A DNA stretch of 64,000 bases from Paenibacillus sp. OK003 (GCF_900109515.1 NZ_FOBD01000015.1:118459-182458); one strand, 5' to 3'. Counted from the stretch's first letter, positions 35,836 to 45,466 are shown. The notes: a model not told the origin generated them from the sequence alone. Numbers and translations are program-made.

Positions 35836-38800
35836 CTAATGTGGCACCTGAGACTGGAAATCGCTCCGGCTGGACTGATCTGCGTGATATAAGACCACAT
35901 CGCCATCCTTGAGGTGCCAAGTTCGGCCTTGACTGTCTACTGGTCTGTTATTGAAACCCTCCATCTGCCACTGATTCATCAGAGGAGCATAAATGTATTG
36001 CAGGTGTGGAGCTTCTGTATTCCCATCTCGAAGTGTCTCTATATTAAAGTTGACCACGATATATCCGTCCTTCAGAAATACAGAAGCCTTTTCATCCAGT
36101 TGATTTTGTCTGGCAAGCGATTCGAGATTGGTTCCCTTCGGCACGACATATACATCTGCAGGCAGGCTGTATTCTCCGTACCAACGCTGGATCGCCGCAT
36201 TCGCTCGGTCCACACTAACACCCGAAGGAATGTCTGTCTTGGGTCCAATCAGTGTACGAATGGAAGCGGGTAGGATCATCCAGTCATAGCGGCCTACCCA
36301 CGTTTTCTGGTGAGAGGTTTGATCTACAAGCGTAACCATATAATCGGCGAGTGATCTCTGTTTACGTTCATCGGCTGTCAGTTCATACGTATACTGATAA
36401 CGCGCCGTATCCCCCAATTCCGTACCGGGTACATTACGCAATCTCGAGTTCAGAACAACAAACCGTTTCTCCAAATCCTGCGCCGATCCTATCCTGATAA
36501 GTCGCTCTTGACCGCGGTGGTAGTATAGATCGACTTCTCGTCTGGAAGAGCCGTCTTTGCTCACAAAGTAGAATGTTGGAGTAATTCGAACACCATCCTG
36601 TTTGCCAAACATATTGCCTTTTGTTTTCAGATCGAACTTGATATGGTAACCCGTTTTCACCGCAATATTACTGAAACCCTGCACAGGATGACTGCCTGGG
36701 CGAACAGGTAACACGAATGGTGCCAGATTCCCTCGCGGATCACCATCAATACGGTTAAGTCCTGTCCAGTAGCTCACTCCTGTCGGCTCCGAACTCCCGA
36801 GCTGCTTGCGGAACACGTTCTCCCAATTATAATCGGCGATATCCGTAACGTGAAAATCATACAATCGCCCAACAACCTCCACCGGGACCGTATCTGCCGC
36901 GACATGATGGGTCAGATTGGTGTTGGCATCCTGCTGTTCGGTAAATGTCGAAGGAGCATTTTCCGCAATATTGCGAAATTCAACTCGGTAATGTCCTTCA
37001 TCCACCCATACTGGAAGATAGAAAATGGTATCCAGTTGGTTAACCGGAATGTCCACCCAAGTCTTGGCTGGAATGAACTGACTCCTATCGGCGTTATAGA
37101 CGTCAAATGGGAAACGAATCTGCTTGATGCGAAAATACTTAGCATAGTCCCTATTGCCATAACCCAGGTAACTGTTTGCGTCCTGATGCTGCCCTGAGGT
37201 CGGGATGCGTACGATAAATGGTCGTTCCAAAATAAGTGCCGAACTGGTCGGATCAGGCACTGTTTTCTGGTTATGCGGCTGATCATCAGACACCCAGGCG
37301 TAGTTAACGACAGGCGTGTGCACCGTGACAGAATTGATTCCTTGAATAGAAAACTTCTGATCCTGACCGCCTTTAATGTTGCCAGGAATCAAGCCATATG
37401 CGATCTCGCCCGTTGTCGGTTGGTCCGCCTTGTTGACCAGTGTATTCTGAATAGTTAAACGATTCTGGTACAGCACGTTGTCACTGATCATACCAGGCTG
37501 AGGGATTGTCCCAGGTCGCGGAGCAGTCTTATCCATCGAAGCAGGATCCATCACAGTGGTACCATTAAACACTACCTTGTCATTATTTACAGTGTTCTCT
37601 TTAACCTCAGTCTCCGCTTTAGATTGGAACAATGACGTTTCATCAGGTGTAGGCGGCTCGCTGTCACCGCCTGACTTTGTTTCAGTGCCAAGGTCGATTT
37701 CCTTGCAAGGTGCAGGTTTCACATGTGCGGTAACGGCATCATCATTAGCCGATTGTAAGGTCGGCGGTGTATATCCGTTTGGAGTCAGCGTTACTGTACC
37801 ACCGTAGCCACCAAGTGCATAATTGGATATCGTAGCTTGATTTAGCTGATAGACTTCCAAATTATCAATCTGCCAATAACTATATTGTCGGATGACCTGC
37901 ATTGGTTTTTCCACAGGAACGTCTAGTTCCTTAGGTTGTGGAGGTGTGCCTGGATCATTAGGTCCTGTCGAGGCTCTGCCCGGAATCGTCCATGTTTTGT
38001 GATACTTCTTTTTTACGTTGACCGTATAAGTCACTGTTCCCGTCATGTTCACCCAACGGTGCTGGAACAAGTATCCTTTAGCCATGACATTTGCATAGAG
38101 ATCTTCAGAAGTCGGGATGCCGCGGGTGACCTCAAACTTCTCAGATCCCCGATCATCAGCCTTCAGCACACCCCGGACGGATGGGTCCATGACAGCCGAT
38201 TCAATTAAAGCTCCTTTATTAGGGGGACTGATGGTCACAGGGCAACCTACAACACCACCGTTACCTGGATCAGTTTCCCCGTCTCCTCCATTGCCTGAGC
38301 ATTCCTTCACATCTAACACCTGCGTCCCTTGCTCATCCAACTGCTGGGCAGTGTCCACAAAGCGCGCGGTGATGGTGGTGCTGCCGACGATTCCCTTGAT
38401 CGTCATTTTCCCATCTGCACCTATGGTCGCTACTGCTGGATTGGAGCTTTGCCAGGTCAATTTGGGATGAGCGGTAAGCTCATGAACAGAAAGATCTGAC
38501 TTGGTCAGGATAGCTTTCGCTTGCAGCGGTGTAGCTGTGTCTGCTTTACATGCGTTTGGCAGGTTCACAATGAGTCCTGGTTCAGACGTTACCGTAATGT
38601 CAGCCGTATCCGAGATGAGATATGTGCCGTTGTTCCAGATTGCACGCACAAAAGCAGTACCCGGCTTTTCAGCCTTAACAATCCCTGTTTTGGGTTCAAT
38701 ACTCACAATACTCGGATCGGATGACCACCAGGTGGTCTCAGCTTCGCGCCGACTTACGTCGATGCCGTCACTAAATTTAGGTGCACCATAATTTCGGGTA

Positions 38801-39480
38801 CTGACTTCCGCTTTCATCTGCTTTGTTTGTCCAACCGTTAGAGATGAATCTGGGGTTACGTCGATTTTCTTTTCTTCTTCGAGATCCCCTTCCCAGATGA
38901 TGTCCATTGGTGTATGGTAGGCTACTACTTGCTTCACACAATTTTGATTAGTTTTACCACCATTTTCGAACTCTGTTCGATCACTTACTGAATGATTCCC
39001 TCCTGTTTTTGTGTTGATTTTTACAATGGTACTATCTCTTCGTATTACCGTTTCACCAATTCCTGTATAAGAAGTTTGCTGTAATCTGGTTTGATAAGTA
39101 ACACTTTTTATTCTTATAGACTTAAGAACTGATGAAGTTATAGGATATCCATTATATTCATTCCATTGAGTAGCAGGCCAATTGGAAAAGTCAACTTCAT
39201 CGGGTATATCTTTTTCGTCAGGATAAGGAGACGAACAAGACAAGGGATTCAAGTTTCTAGAGAAAGTAGGCCCAGTAGTATGTTCAGCTTTAAAACTTCC
39301 ATCATCAAGCTGATACCAATAAACACCTGGATTAGCAACTCTTGGTGCAGATTTTACGGTCAGGACAGATGGACTCTTCATTGATTTTGGACCGTACGGA
39401 TCATTGGTAGCTGCTTGAATTGGAAGATAAAATGTACCCATAGCACCTACAATTAAAAACATAACGTTAAATACTAGCAT
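35836..39480 (-). CDS. Large secreted protein with Ig-like (Big_2-type) domains
   Basis: A 1214-residue protein. A hydrophobic N-terminal segment ends in LPIQAA, consistent with a signal peptide. Two bacterial Ig-like domains follow, near residues 205-305 (DSSLTVGQTKQMKAE... SSDPSIVSIEPKTGIVKAEKPGTAFVRA) and 310-400 (WQSSNPAVATIGADGKMTIKGIVGSTTITA). A Gly/Asp spacer and about 800 residues of beta-rich, unrecognised sequence come next. No SLH, LPXTG or membrane anchor is visible. The upstream SLH gene ends 45 bases earlier, so the two form an operon and may act together on the cell surface. No catalytic motif was seen. The start is uncertain: the ATG has no ribosome binding site, and an in-frame CTG at 39501 gives a better signal peptide. 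Confidence 0.85.
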   Translation of the reverse strand: MLVFNVMFLIVGAMGTFYLPIQAATNDPYGPKSMKSPSVLTVKSAPRVANPGVYWYQLDDGSFKAEHTTGPTFSRNLNPLSCSSPYPDEKDIPDEVDFSNWPATQWNEYNGYPITSSVLKSIRIKSVTYQTRLQQTSYTGIGETVIRRDSTIVKINTKTGGNHSVSDRTEFENGGKTNQNCVKQVVAYHTPMDIIWEGDLEEEKKIDVTPDSSLTVGQTKQMKAEVSTRNYGAPKFSDGIDVSRREAETTWWSSDPSIVSIEPKTGIVKAEKPGTAFVRAIWNNGTYLISDTADITVTSEPGLIVNLPNACKADTATPLQAKAILTKSDLSVHELTAHPKLTWQSSNPAVATIGADGKMTIKGIVGSTTITARFVDTAQQLDEQGTQVLDVKECSGNGGDGETDPGNGGVVGCPVTISPPNKGALIESAVMDPSVRGVLKADDRGSEKFEVTRGIPTSEDLYANVMAKGYLFQHRWVNMTGTVTYTVNVKKKYHKTWTIPGRASTGPNDPGTPPQPKELDVPVEKPMQVIRQYSYWQIDNLEVYQLNQATISNYALGGYGGTVTLTPNGYTPPTLQSANDDAVTAHVKPAPCKEIDLGTETKSGGDSEPPTPDETSLFQSKAETEVKENTVNNDKVVFNGTTVMDPASMDKTAPRPGTIPQPGMISDNVLYQNRLTIQNTLVNKADQPTTGEIAYGLIPGNIKGGQDQKFSIQGINSVTVHTPVVNYAWVSDDQPHNQKTVPDPTSSALILERPFIVRIPTSGQHQDANSYLGYGNRDYAKYFRIKQIRFPFDVYNADRSQFIPAKTWVDIPVNQLDTIFYLPVWVDEGHYRVEFRNIAENAPSTFTEQQDANTNLTHHVAADTVPVEVVGRLYDFHVTDIADYNWENVFRKQLGSSEPTGVSYWTGLNRIDGDPRGNLAPFVLPVRPGSHPVQGFSNIAVKTGYHIKFDLKTKGNMFGKQDGVRITPTFYFVSKDGSSRREVDLYYHRGQERLIRIGSAQDLEKRFVVLNSRLRNVPGTELGDTARYQYTYELTADERKQRSLADYMVTLVDQTSHQKTWVGRYDWMILPASIRTLIGPKTDIPSGVSVDRANAAIQRWYGEYSLPADVYVVPKGTNLESLARQNQLDEKASVFLKDGYIVVNFNIETLRDGNTEAPHLQYIYAPLMNQWQMEGFNNRPVDSQGRTWHLKDGDVVLYHADQSSRSDFQSQVPH

Positions 39481-39525
39481 TAATTTATAATGGAGTTTCA
39501 GTACTCACTCACCGCCTTGAAGAAA

Positions 39526-40809
39526 CTACATGTTCTGAATTTGAACTAAATCATTGTTGTTAGCTTTTAAATAATAAGAGCCACCTTTTGCCACGAGCAC
39601 AGAGGAAGTCCAAAAACGTTTTTTAACATCTTTCTTTATAAGATTACTAGACATCTCTGGAATAGTTATGAATCCATTTTTTTCGGCATGTTTAACATCC
39701 ATACGATTAAATCTTAACAATGCACTGTCTAGACCACCGCTAAAAGCTAAGAGATTCGATTTTTCTATATTGGATGTAAACGAAATATCTGCAAATGTCA
39801 TGTAGCTTCCTGGAAACTGAATGGAATCGGGACCAATAAACAGTGATGAGTAAACCCCTTTCGGCGTGCCTTTCGTAACATCTACTACAATAATTCGATG
39901 CAGTCGAAGTATGCCGGAATTATTATAGAGAGTTATATCTCCCTTAGATAGATCACTTACCGTAACAGAATTTTTAGTATAAAAGTAATTACTAATCGTC
40001 GTTAAATTCGTTCCTGTTGTGCCTACCTCACGCATTTCATTCAGATCACTGTACTTCCCTGCATCGGTACCCTCGACATCCATATAACGCAGCAAAATGG
40101 CAGACACTTCAGCTCGAGTTGTTGGATCAGCGGGCTTCAGGGAACCATCCTCAAATCCACCGACAATGCCAGTCCCGCGAACAAGTGCAAGATAAGGAAT
40201 TTGCTCTGCACGAATCGTTCCCCGATTCACTTCAGGGGTAGGTAGCAGTGTATTTTGGGTATCGTCAAAAGCATCCTGGAAACTGGTTCCCGACTTGATC
40301 AGTCCGTTGGCAATCCATTTCATCATCTCGTAGCGTGTCAGCTCGGCATTGGGGTTGAATCCTTTGGGATAATCATTAGCGTTAATAAAACCTTGGCCCA
40401 CCAACTGTGTCACAGCGGATTCAGACCAGTGTCCCTTGAGATCAGCAAAAGGATTCTCTCCTTGTACCTTTTCCAAGCTGGTTGCACGGCTGAGAAGTGT
40501 AGCATACTCACCACGGGTGATTTTGGCATTGGGGCGGAACGTACCATCCTGGTAACCGGAAATCAGATTTTTATCATAGGCTTTAACAATTGTAGCTTGC
40601 GCCCAGTGCCCTTTGATATCTTTAAACTTCGTAAGCGCAGAAGCTGTTGTACCCGCTCCATTCGTGCTTGCAGCAGCATCCACAGTAGACACCAGACCCA
40701 CGGTTCCAGGAGTCAGCAGCGTTCCTGCCAGCAAAGCCGTCGTCAACAATCCGACTATTAACACATTCCTTTTTGATTTACTACCGTTTAATCTCATCTG
40801 CTTCTTCAA
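39526..40809 (-). CDS. S-layer homology (SLH) domain surface protein
   Basis: A 427-residue secreted protein. A Lys/Arg-rich start and a hydrophobic core precede three SLH repeats: FKDIKGHWAQATIVKAYDKN with GYQDGTFRPNAKITRGEYA; FADLKGHWSESAV with NPNAELTRYEMM; and a weaker third with GGFEDGSLKPADPTTRAEV. SLH triplets bind pyruvylated wall polysaccharide. The C-terminal 180 residues have no motif I know. The start is TTG, 10 bases after AGGAG. It may display or stabilise the large Ig-like protein encoded directly downstream. Confidence 0.9.
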   Translation of the reverse strand: MKKQMRLNGSKSKRNVLIVGLLTTALLAGTLLTPGTVGLVSTVDAAASTNGAGTTASALTKFKDIKGHWAQATIVKAYDKNLISGYQDGTFRPNAKITRGEYATLLSRATSLEKVQGENPFADLKGHWSESAVTQLVGQGFINANDYPKGFNPNAELTRYEMMKWIANGLIKSGTSFQDAFDDTQNTLLPTPEVNRGTIRAEQIPYLALVRGTGIVGGFEDGSLKPADPTTRAEVSAILLRYMDVEGTDAGKYSDLNEMREVGTTGTNLTTISNYFYTKNSVTVSDLSKGDITLYNNSGILRLHRIIVVDVTKGTPKGVYSSLFIGPDSIQFPGSYMTFADISFTSNIEKSNLLAFSGGLDSALLRFNRMDVKHAEKNGFITIPEMSSNLIKKDVKKRFWTSSVLVAKGGSYYLKANNNDLVQIQNM

Positions 40810-41016
40810 ATCTACTCACTCTCCTATGTACCTTAGTATGGGGCAAACTTCTGCTTCTTCAGCACTCGTACTACTCTTCAAACCAAAACCTAAATTTGTC
40901 ATAATCATCAATATTCTACCATGCAAATCTAGGCTTTTGGTATTATTTTTCAGCAATCCCCATCCCTACAAGGCATGCAACCTCCCCTTCCAAAGACCCA
41001 ATTCACCCTTAAAAAT
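40810..41016. other. Upstream region of the SLH gene
   Basis: AT-rich sequence between the SLH gene and the NUDIX terminator. A TAGAAT-like -10 (minus strand, near 40919) has no good -35 partner. No gene is visible here. Confidence 0.3.
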
Positions 41017-41054
41017 ACAAAAAAAGGCCACGAATCCGCAGATTCATAGCCTTA
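41017..41054 (-). terminator. Terminator of the GNAT-cupin-NUDIX operon
   Basis: AAGGCTATGAATC / GATTCGTGGCCTT plus seven T residues on the minus strand. It lies about 125 bases after the NUDIX stop; the gap between them shows no gene. Confidence 0.85.
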
Positions 41055-41177
41055 TGCTTTAAGGTGTCAGTCCTATTCAATTGAAAAAAATGTAATCTAT
41101 CTATCACAGAATAAACGATTCTTTCCCATTTGACCAGCCCTAAAATTCAAAACATAATAGATTTCTATCAAAATCGT

Positions 41178-41639
41178 TCACTGAAAACTGTTACCTGACG
41201 ACCCTAACACTCCACTATTTCTAATCATATACGCTGCAAATGGCGTCAACGACAACGCTCCGACCTCTTCCAGAGTAAACCATTGTGCGCCCAGTGAATC
41301 TTCGCCATCCGGTTCCCTTTTGATTTCATAAGGCTGACTTGCACTTGTCAAATATACATCGTATAGAATTCCAATATGGTGCAGCTCTTCCGGCTCGCCT
41401 TCGTGAACCCACTCCAATACGTTCGATTCCGCAGAACGAATCACCAATTGTAGATTGGAAAGACCCGTCTCTTCCTCGATCTCACGGTGTAGGGCGGTCT
41501 CCGGTTGCTCACCAAACTCCAACCTTCCTCCAGGCAAATCCCATTTGCCCATGTAGGCCCCTCTCGCCTTATGTATTAACAGGACTTTTTGCTCCCAAGT
41601 GACTAAACCGTATACCCCCATGTGTGTGTACCGATCCAC
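41178..41639 (-). CDS. NUDIX hydrolase
   Basis: A 153-residue protein with the Nudix box GGRLEFGEQPETALHREIEEETGLSN near residues 38-63, matching Gx5Ex7REUxEExGU. Members cleave nucleoside diphosphates linked to another group; the substrate here is unknown. The start is GTG at 41639, immediately after the stop of the 42-residue membrane protein gene. It is the last gene of a four-gene minus-strand run starting at 42660. Confidence 0.88.
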   Translation of the reverse strand: MDRYTHMGVYGLVTWEQKVLLIHKARGAYMGKWDLPGGRLEFGEQPETALHREIEEETGLSNLQLVIRSAESNVLEWVHEGEPEELHHIGILYDVYLTSASQPYEIKREPDGEDSLGAQWFTLEEVGALSLTPFAAYMIRNSGVLGSSGNSFQ

Positions 41640-41768
41640 TTAAAGGTTCTTCCTCTCGTCTGAAAGATGCCTAACTTGCTCTTCCAATCTACGAATACGC
41701 TTATTCATTTGATAGAACGATGGAGCAAATATCACTCCAATAATAATAACAATGACCCAGACACTCAA
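41640..41768 (-). CDS. 42-residue single-span membrane protein with coiled-coil tail
   Basis: Reading from a TTG at 41768 gives MSVWVIVIIIGVIFAP, a membrane helix, then the basic and acidic coiled-coil-like tail MNKRIRRLEEQVRHLSDERK. It ends exactly where the NUDIX gene begins. GGGGTGATGA precedes the start by about 2-4 bases. It lies between the cupin and NUDIX genes and would be translated from the same message. The compact, coherent composition argues for a real gene. Confidence 0.6.
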   Translation of the reverse strand: MSVWVIVIIIGVIFAPSFYQMNKRIRRLEEQVRHLSDERKNL

Positions 41769-41782
41769 ATCATCACCCCTAT

Positions 41783-42145
41783 CTAAGAGTCTCCCGACTC
41801 TAGCGATAACCGAACAATCAGTTCTTCACCCTCAATCAACAATGCGGTTAACCCTTTATCCGAGCCAGATTGGTGATTCTCTCCGTTGGTCCAATACGCA
41901 GCTTCTCCTGATCGTATCGCTACCCGTTCGCCTGTCTCGCCTTCCACCCAACCTTCGCCTTCAAGCACCAGAAACACCTGCTCACCCACTGCTGGATGCA
42001 AACCTACACTTCCTCCTGCAGACAGTTTCAGTTGTGCTACGTGGCAGGCTGTTGTGCTTCGGAGTATCGGCGTAATCTCTGCTCCCTCACTGCCGTAAGC
42101 GGTGATGCTGCGACGGTCCTTTGATTTGAGGCGATATATCTTCAC
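41783..42145 (-). CDS. Cupin-domain protein
   Basis: A 120-residue protein with a single cupin barrel: the metal-ligand motif SVGLHPAVGEQVFLVLEGEGWVEGETG near residues 46-72 and the second motif region ending in NGENHQSG. Cupins of this size often bind a metal and a small ligand; the function is unknown. The GTG start lies inside the stop of the upstream GNAT gene (overlapping GTGA), after GAGGAG. Confidence 0.85.
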   Translation of the reverse strand: MKIYRLKSKDRRSITAYGSEGAEITPILRSTTACHVAQLKLSAGGSVGLHPAVGEQVFLVLEGEGWVEGETGERVAIRSGEAAYWTNGENHQSGSDKGLTALLIEGEELIVRLSLESGDS

Positions 42146-42660
42146 TTCTTATTCTCCTCTGCCACGGTATCCAGATCCAGAGCCAAACGAATCATATCGA
42201 CGCAGCGAATACCATCTTCTATAATCTCTTCTTCATAATGTTTCACAAAAAAGTCCCGATCAACCCCTATAATGCGAAAACCGCAGCGTTGATACAGCTT
42301 CAACTGATGAAAACTTGAGTTGCCTGTCCCAATTTCTACCGTTCGACCACCGAGCCTGCGTGCTGCTTCTATCGCTTCCTTGATCATGTGTTTGCCAACG
42401 CCCTGTCCCTGTAATTCTTCCTGTACGGCAATATTAACAATCTCAACCGTCTCTGGACGCGTCTTCAGCAAGACAAACTCTCCTACCATTTCCCCTTCAT
42501 ATTCAGCGATAAAACAAACACCGCGACTCAGATATTCGTCAACTATGGCTTTGGACGGATCAGCCATCAATAAAAGCCCATAAGGTTTTTCTTCTTCCCA
42601 GTCCAAAATCCGGAACGACAATTTCACACCAATCTCCACCTTTTCCTCGTACATATTCAT
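42142..42660 (-). CDS. GNAT-family N-acetyltransferase
   Basis: A 172-residue GNAT. The central motif VEIVNIAVQEELQGQGVGKHMIKEAIEAARRLG holds the acetyl-CoA-binding loop (QGQGVGK), followed by VEIGTGNSSFHQLKLYQRCGFRIIGV. The acceptor is unknown. It is the first gene of the GNAT-cupin-membrane protein-NUDIX run and overlaps the cupin gene by 4 bases. Confidence 0.88.
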   Translation of the reverse strand: MNMYEEKVEIGVKLSFRILDWEEEKPYGLLLMADPSKAIVDEYLSRGVCFIAEYEGEMVGEFVLLKTRPETVEIVNIAVQEELQGQGVGKHMIKEAIEAARRLGGRTVEIGTGNSSFHQLKLYQRCGFRIIGVDRDFFVKHYEEEIIEDGIRCVDMIRLALDLDTVAEENKK

Positions 42661-42827
42661 TTACGTCCCGTTTGCAGAAGCCTATGTATGACTAGATCAC
42701 CAAATATATAACAACCTTCCGTATATAAAGGTTTGGGTCTGAATTCATATTTTTCTCTTTTTATAACTTCGGGTTACTCCGGAACGATTTTTATACTTTA
42801 TTTCAACCATCTAGTTCACCAAATCTA

Positions 42828-43250
42828 TTAGCTATTTACCGCTCCATCCTGATTTTGAAAATGACGAATCACCATGCCAGATGCTTTTTGCATGCCCTGT
42901 TTCTCATAGAACTCCTGGAGTTCGTTATCGCACAGAAGATCAATCATATAGAGATCACCCAGACGATTAAACATACGCTTGATGAGATCTGTTCCGATCC
43001 CTTTACCCTGATACTCCGGCAGCACTTCCAGTAATGGAATATATGCACTAAGAACTCCATCTGAAATCGCTTGAATAAAACCCACCACATTCCCGGTATC
43101 TTCATCAACAGCCAGTTCGACAGCATAGGATTGTTCCAGCAGCTTCAGAAATGTAGGCGTAGATGGAGGGTTTGGCCAACCTTCGAAAAAATCCCCGCTA
43201 AGTTGGTCGATACCTATTCCCTCCAGCGATTCACGAAATGTAATATCCAT
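42828..43250 (-). CDS. GNAT-family N-acetyltransferase
   Basis: A 140-residue GNAT with the acetyl-CoA loop EYQGKGIGTDLIKRMFNRLG and the C-terminal NELQEFYEKQGMQKASGMVIR. AAGGAGAGG precedes the ATG. It stands alone, with AT-rich flanks; substrate unknown. Confidence 0.88.
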   Translation of the reverse strand: MDITFRESLEGIGIDQLSGDFFEGWPNPPSTPTFLKLLEQSYAVELAVDEDTGNVVGFIQAISDGVLSAYIPLLEVLPEYQGKGIGTDLIKRMFNRLGDLYMIDLLCDNELQEFYEKQGMQKASGMVIRHFQNQDGAVNS

Positions 43251-43418
43251 AATAGCAAGTCCTCTCCTTTTAAAAAGTAAACTTCATTATATCATAATAT
43301 CTGGATATAAATATATAGAATTGGCTGATAAAATATGAGGCATGCTTCAAATAGAAGCCTTAATTATTAGCTTTATTCATGTAGACTGTTATAACAACGC
43401 AACGTTCTATTCCTCACG

Positions 43419-43787
43419 TTATACACTCGCACTTAAATGTTCGTGGATTAATTTCCATTCTCCGTTGATGCCTGCAACAAAAACATTGGTAGCCCGACCT
43501 TTTCCAGCAGCCGGCTCCCCTTGATACATTCCTTTCCAGTGATAGGTATAAATACAGACCGCCTGTTCTTCGCCAGTCGTAATCCACGTGACATCTTCTG
43601 CACGATATACCTCATCCTTGACTGTCTCCCAAGCGTTTTCAAAATAAGCCCGAATTTCGTTAAGGGTAGTACAAGACGTTCCCGTAAACCAATATACGGC
43701 AACCGGTGATAACCATTTGCTTACCTCATCAAACTCATGTGTATTGGTTGCTGCAATGTATCCTTCCAGTGCATGCTGGTATCCCAT
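43419..43787 (-). CDS. SnoaL/NTF2-like (DUF4440-type) protein
   Basis: A 122-residue protein of the NTF2-like cone fold, judged by the N-terminal helix (ALEGYIAATNTHEFDEVSKWLSPVAVYWFTG) and the C-terminal strand pattern RATNVFVAGINGEWKLIHEHLS. These proteins bind small ligands or act as isomerases; many remain unassigned. GGAGGAGG precedes the ATG. Confidence 0.8.
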   Translation of the reverse strand: MGYQHALEGYIAATNTHEFDEVSKWLSPVAVYWFTGTSCTTLNEIRAYFENAWETVKDEVYRAEDVTWITTGEEQAVCIYTYHWKGMYQGEPAAGKGRATNVFVAGINGEWKLIHEHLSASV

Positions 43788-43831
43788 AAATGCTTCCTCC
43801 TCCTGAGCGTTTTGAATTATTTAACTTCACT

Positions 43832-44326
43832 CTATTCAAGAACCGAATCGCTATACACCATAAACGTCTCTTTCAGTGTACGTCCGGTTGATTTCTCCCA
43901 GATCACACTCCGCTCAAACGTACCTGCTTGAAAAAATCGCGGGAAACGTTCTGCAAACCAAGCCTGCATGGGCAGCTCAAGCGCCTGTCCTAGAGACACC
44001 CACAACAGTTCGCCTTCCGGCGGCTCGTTCAATAGCTCTCCCTCATAAGAAGTAGCCACGTAGTTGAAGACCATATAACGCAATCCTTGCTCCGGATCAC
44101 AAAATTCATCAAGACCTTTGTATGTAATTTCTTTCACCACAAGTCCTGTTTCCTCTTTCACTTCTCGCACGGCACCATCTACAATACTTTCCGGAAAATC
44201 AACTTTCCCGCCAGGAGCAATGTATCCAGGAAATCCTTTTTGGTTCGGTCGATTCATTAATAGCACCTGATCATTCCGTTTGTCCCATACCATACACATC
44301 GTTAAAATCTCAGTTCTAGTGTCCAT
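43832..44326 (-). CDS. NUDIX hydrolase (8-oxo-dGTP diphosphatase-like)
   Basis: A 164-residue protein with the Nudix box GGKVDFPESIVDGAVREVKEETGLVV near residues 40-65. The N-terminal LTMCMVWDKRNDQVLLMNRPNQKGFPGYIAPGGK resembles YtkD/MutT nucleotide-cleansing enzymes. The start is placed at the ATG after GGGAGG; the open frame extends 9 codons upstream. Substrate inferred only from family. Confidence 0.88.
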   Translation of the reverse strand: MDTRTEILTMCMVWDKRNDQVLLMNRPNQKGFPGYIAPGGKVDFPESIVDGAVREVKEETGLVVKEITYKGLDEFCDPEQGLRYMVFNYVATSYEGELLNEPPEGELLWVSLGQALELPMQAWFAERFPRFFQAGTFERSVIWEKSTGRTLKETFMVYSDSVLE

Positions 44327-44680
44327 GTTTATCCTCCCAGTTGCCTTATACAAAACCTAATTCCTTGCAATTCACACATATTCACTACGACGACAGAAGA
44401 ACTTTCCAATCCTTATTTCCCAGGTTTTCTCTGTCCTCTCCGTTCTTGTGTAATTGTTGAATTAAGCTTATATACTTCGTAGTACACTAACACTTCTGGT
44501 ACGTAGATAGATTTTCCTGCTTCAATCTCTATTCCGAATCCATCTTAACTTTCCTAACTTCTACAAAGTCCATTTGGATATAAACGCATACGAAAGACGG
44601 ACACCGGAAATTTCGGAGGCCCGCCTCTTTTTGATGTATGCAATGTTCTGTTTTTGAACCAAATATCGAAAAGGCGATAC
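44327..44680. other. Gap with a long imperfect hairpin
   Basis: About 350 bases without a credible gene. At 44592-44634 the segments GACGGACACCGGAAA and TTTCGGAGGCCCGCCTC can fold into a long, imperfect stem ending in TTTTT on the plus strand, and in CTTTCG on the minus strand. It is probably the terminator of the DUF3891 gene (which ends at 44681). The rest is AT-rich and plain. Confidence 0.4.
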
Positions 44681-45466
44681 TCATCTCATGCCTGTAATTA
44701 ACACCCGGCGCTCTTTCCACTCGGCACGGCGATAAGCCTGCAGCAGACCAAATTTGCGGATACTTGCTTTTGGCACCGATTTGTAAGGCATAACGACCGT
44801 AAAGTCCTCATCAAACGGTACAAAAGACAATCCTACTTTCTCATTGGAGAGCCACTCAGCATGAATAAGTTCCCTTGAACAGGCATCGAAGGTACAGCCG
44901 AGTCCATCAGCGAAAAAATCATAACGTGCAGCAGGTGTTCCGGGTTCCTCCATACAGAGAAAAAGACTGAGCTGATCACAAAAAAGCATAATTTCCACAT
45001 CACTTTTCAGCCTGAGTTTCAACGCCTCACCGCCACCAAGCTGCTGTTCCCAGCGTAACTGGTGTTCCAGTTCATCGTTTAGATACTCCCTGATATCTTC
45101 ATCATCATGTGCATTAGCACCCAGATTCTTTTGAAACAATTCTGTATACATCATGCTGCACAACAACCCGGCGTACAGGTTTTTCTCACGGACCTCTTCA
45201 ATACCTTTACGGTAAAATACAAATCGAGGACGTAGCGGAAAATCACGAAACGAATACGGTATCTGACTATAATCATTCCAGAATGGAGCAGAATCCAGTT
45301 CAATCCATCCCCGATCATGCTCTTTTGCGGCAAGAATCAGATCTTCCCGATGCGCTTCATCCGTTAACAACTCCGTTTTCCAATGGGAAGCCATTTCTCC
45401 GGCTACTAGTCCATGCTCATGCTGTGCGGTCAAAACAAAATCATGCTCTCTCTCATATACGATCAT
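44681..45466 (-). CDS. DUF3891 family protein
   Basis: A 261-residue protein with the N-terminal pattern MIVYEREHDFVLTAQHEHGLVAGEMASHW, LILAAKEHDRGWIELD and LYAGLLCSMMYTELFQ typical of DUF3891. Conserved His and Asp residues (QHEH, EHDRGW) suggest a metal-binding HD-like helical fold, but no activity is known. GGGAGGG precedes the ATG. It is divergent from coaA. Confidence 0.85.
   Translation of the reverse strand: MIVYEREHDFVLTAQHEHGLVAGEMASHWKTELLTDEAHREDLILAAKEHDRGWIELDSAPFWNDYSQIPYSFRDFPLRPRFVFYRKGIEEVREKNLYAGLLCSMMYTELFQKNLGANAHDDEDIREYLNDELEHQLRWEQQLGGGEALKLRLKSDVEIMLFCDQLSLFLCMEEPGTPAARYDFFADGLGCTFDACSRELIHAEWLSNEKVGLSFVPFDEDFTVVMPYKSVPKASIRKFGLLQAYRRAEWKERRVLITGMR

Noticed and set aside
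44529..44720. 63-codon minus-strand frame at the end of the DUF3891 gene
   Set aside because: It overlaps a probable terminator stem and the DUF3891 coding end; no start signal.
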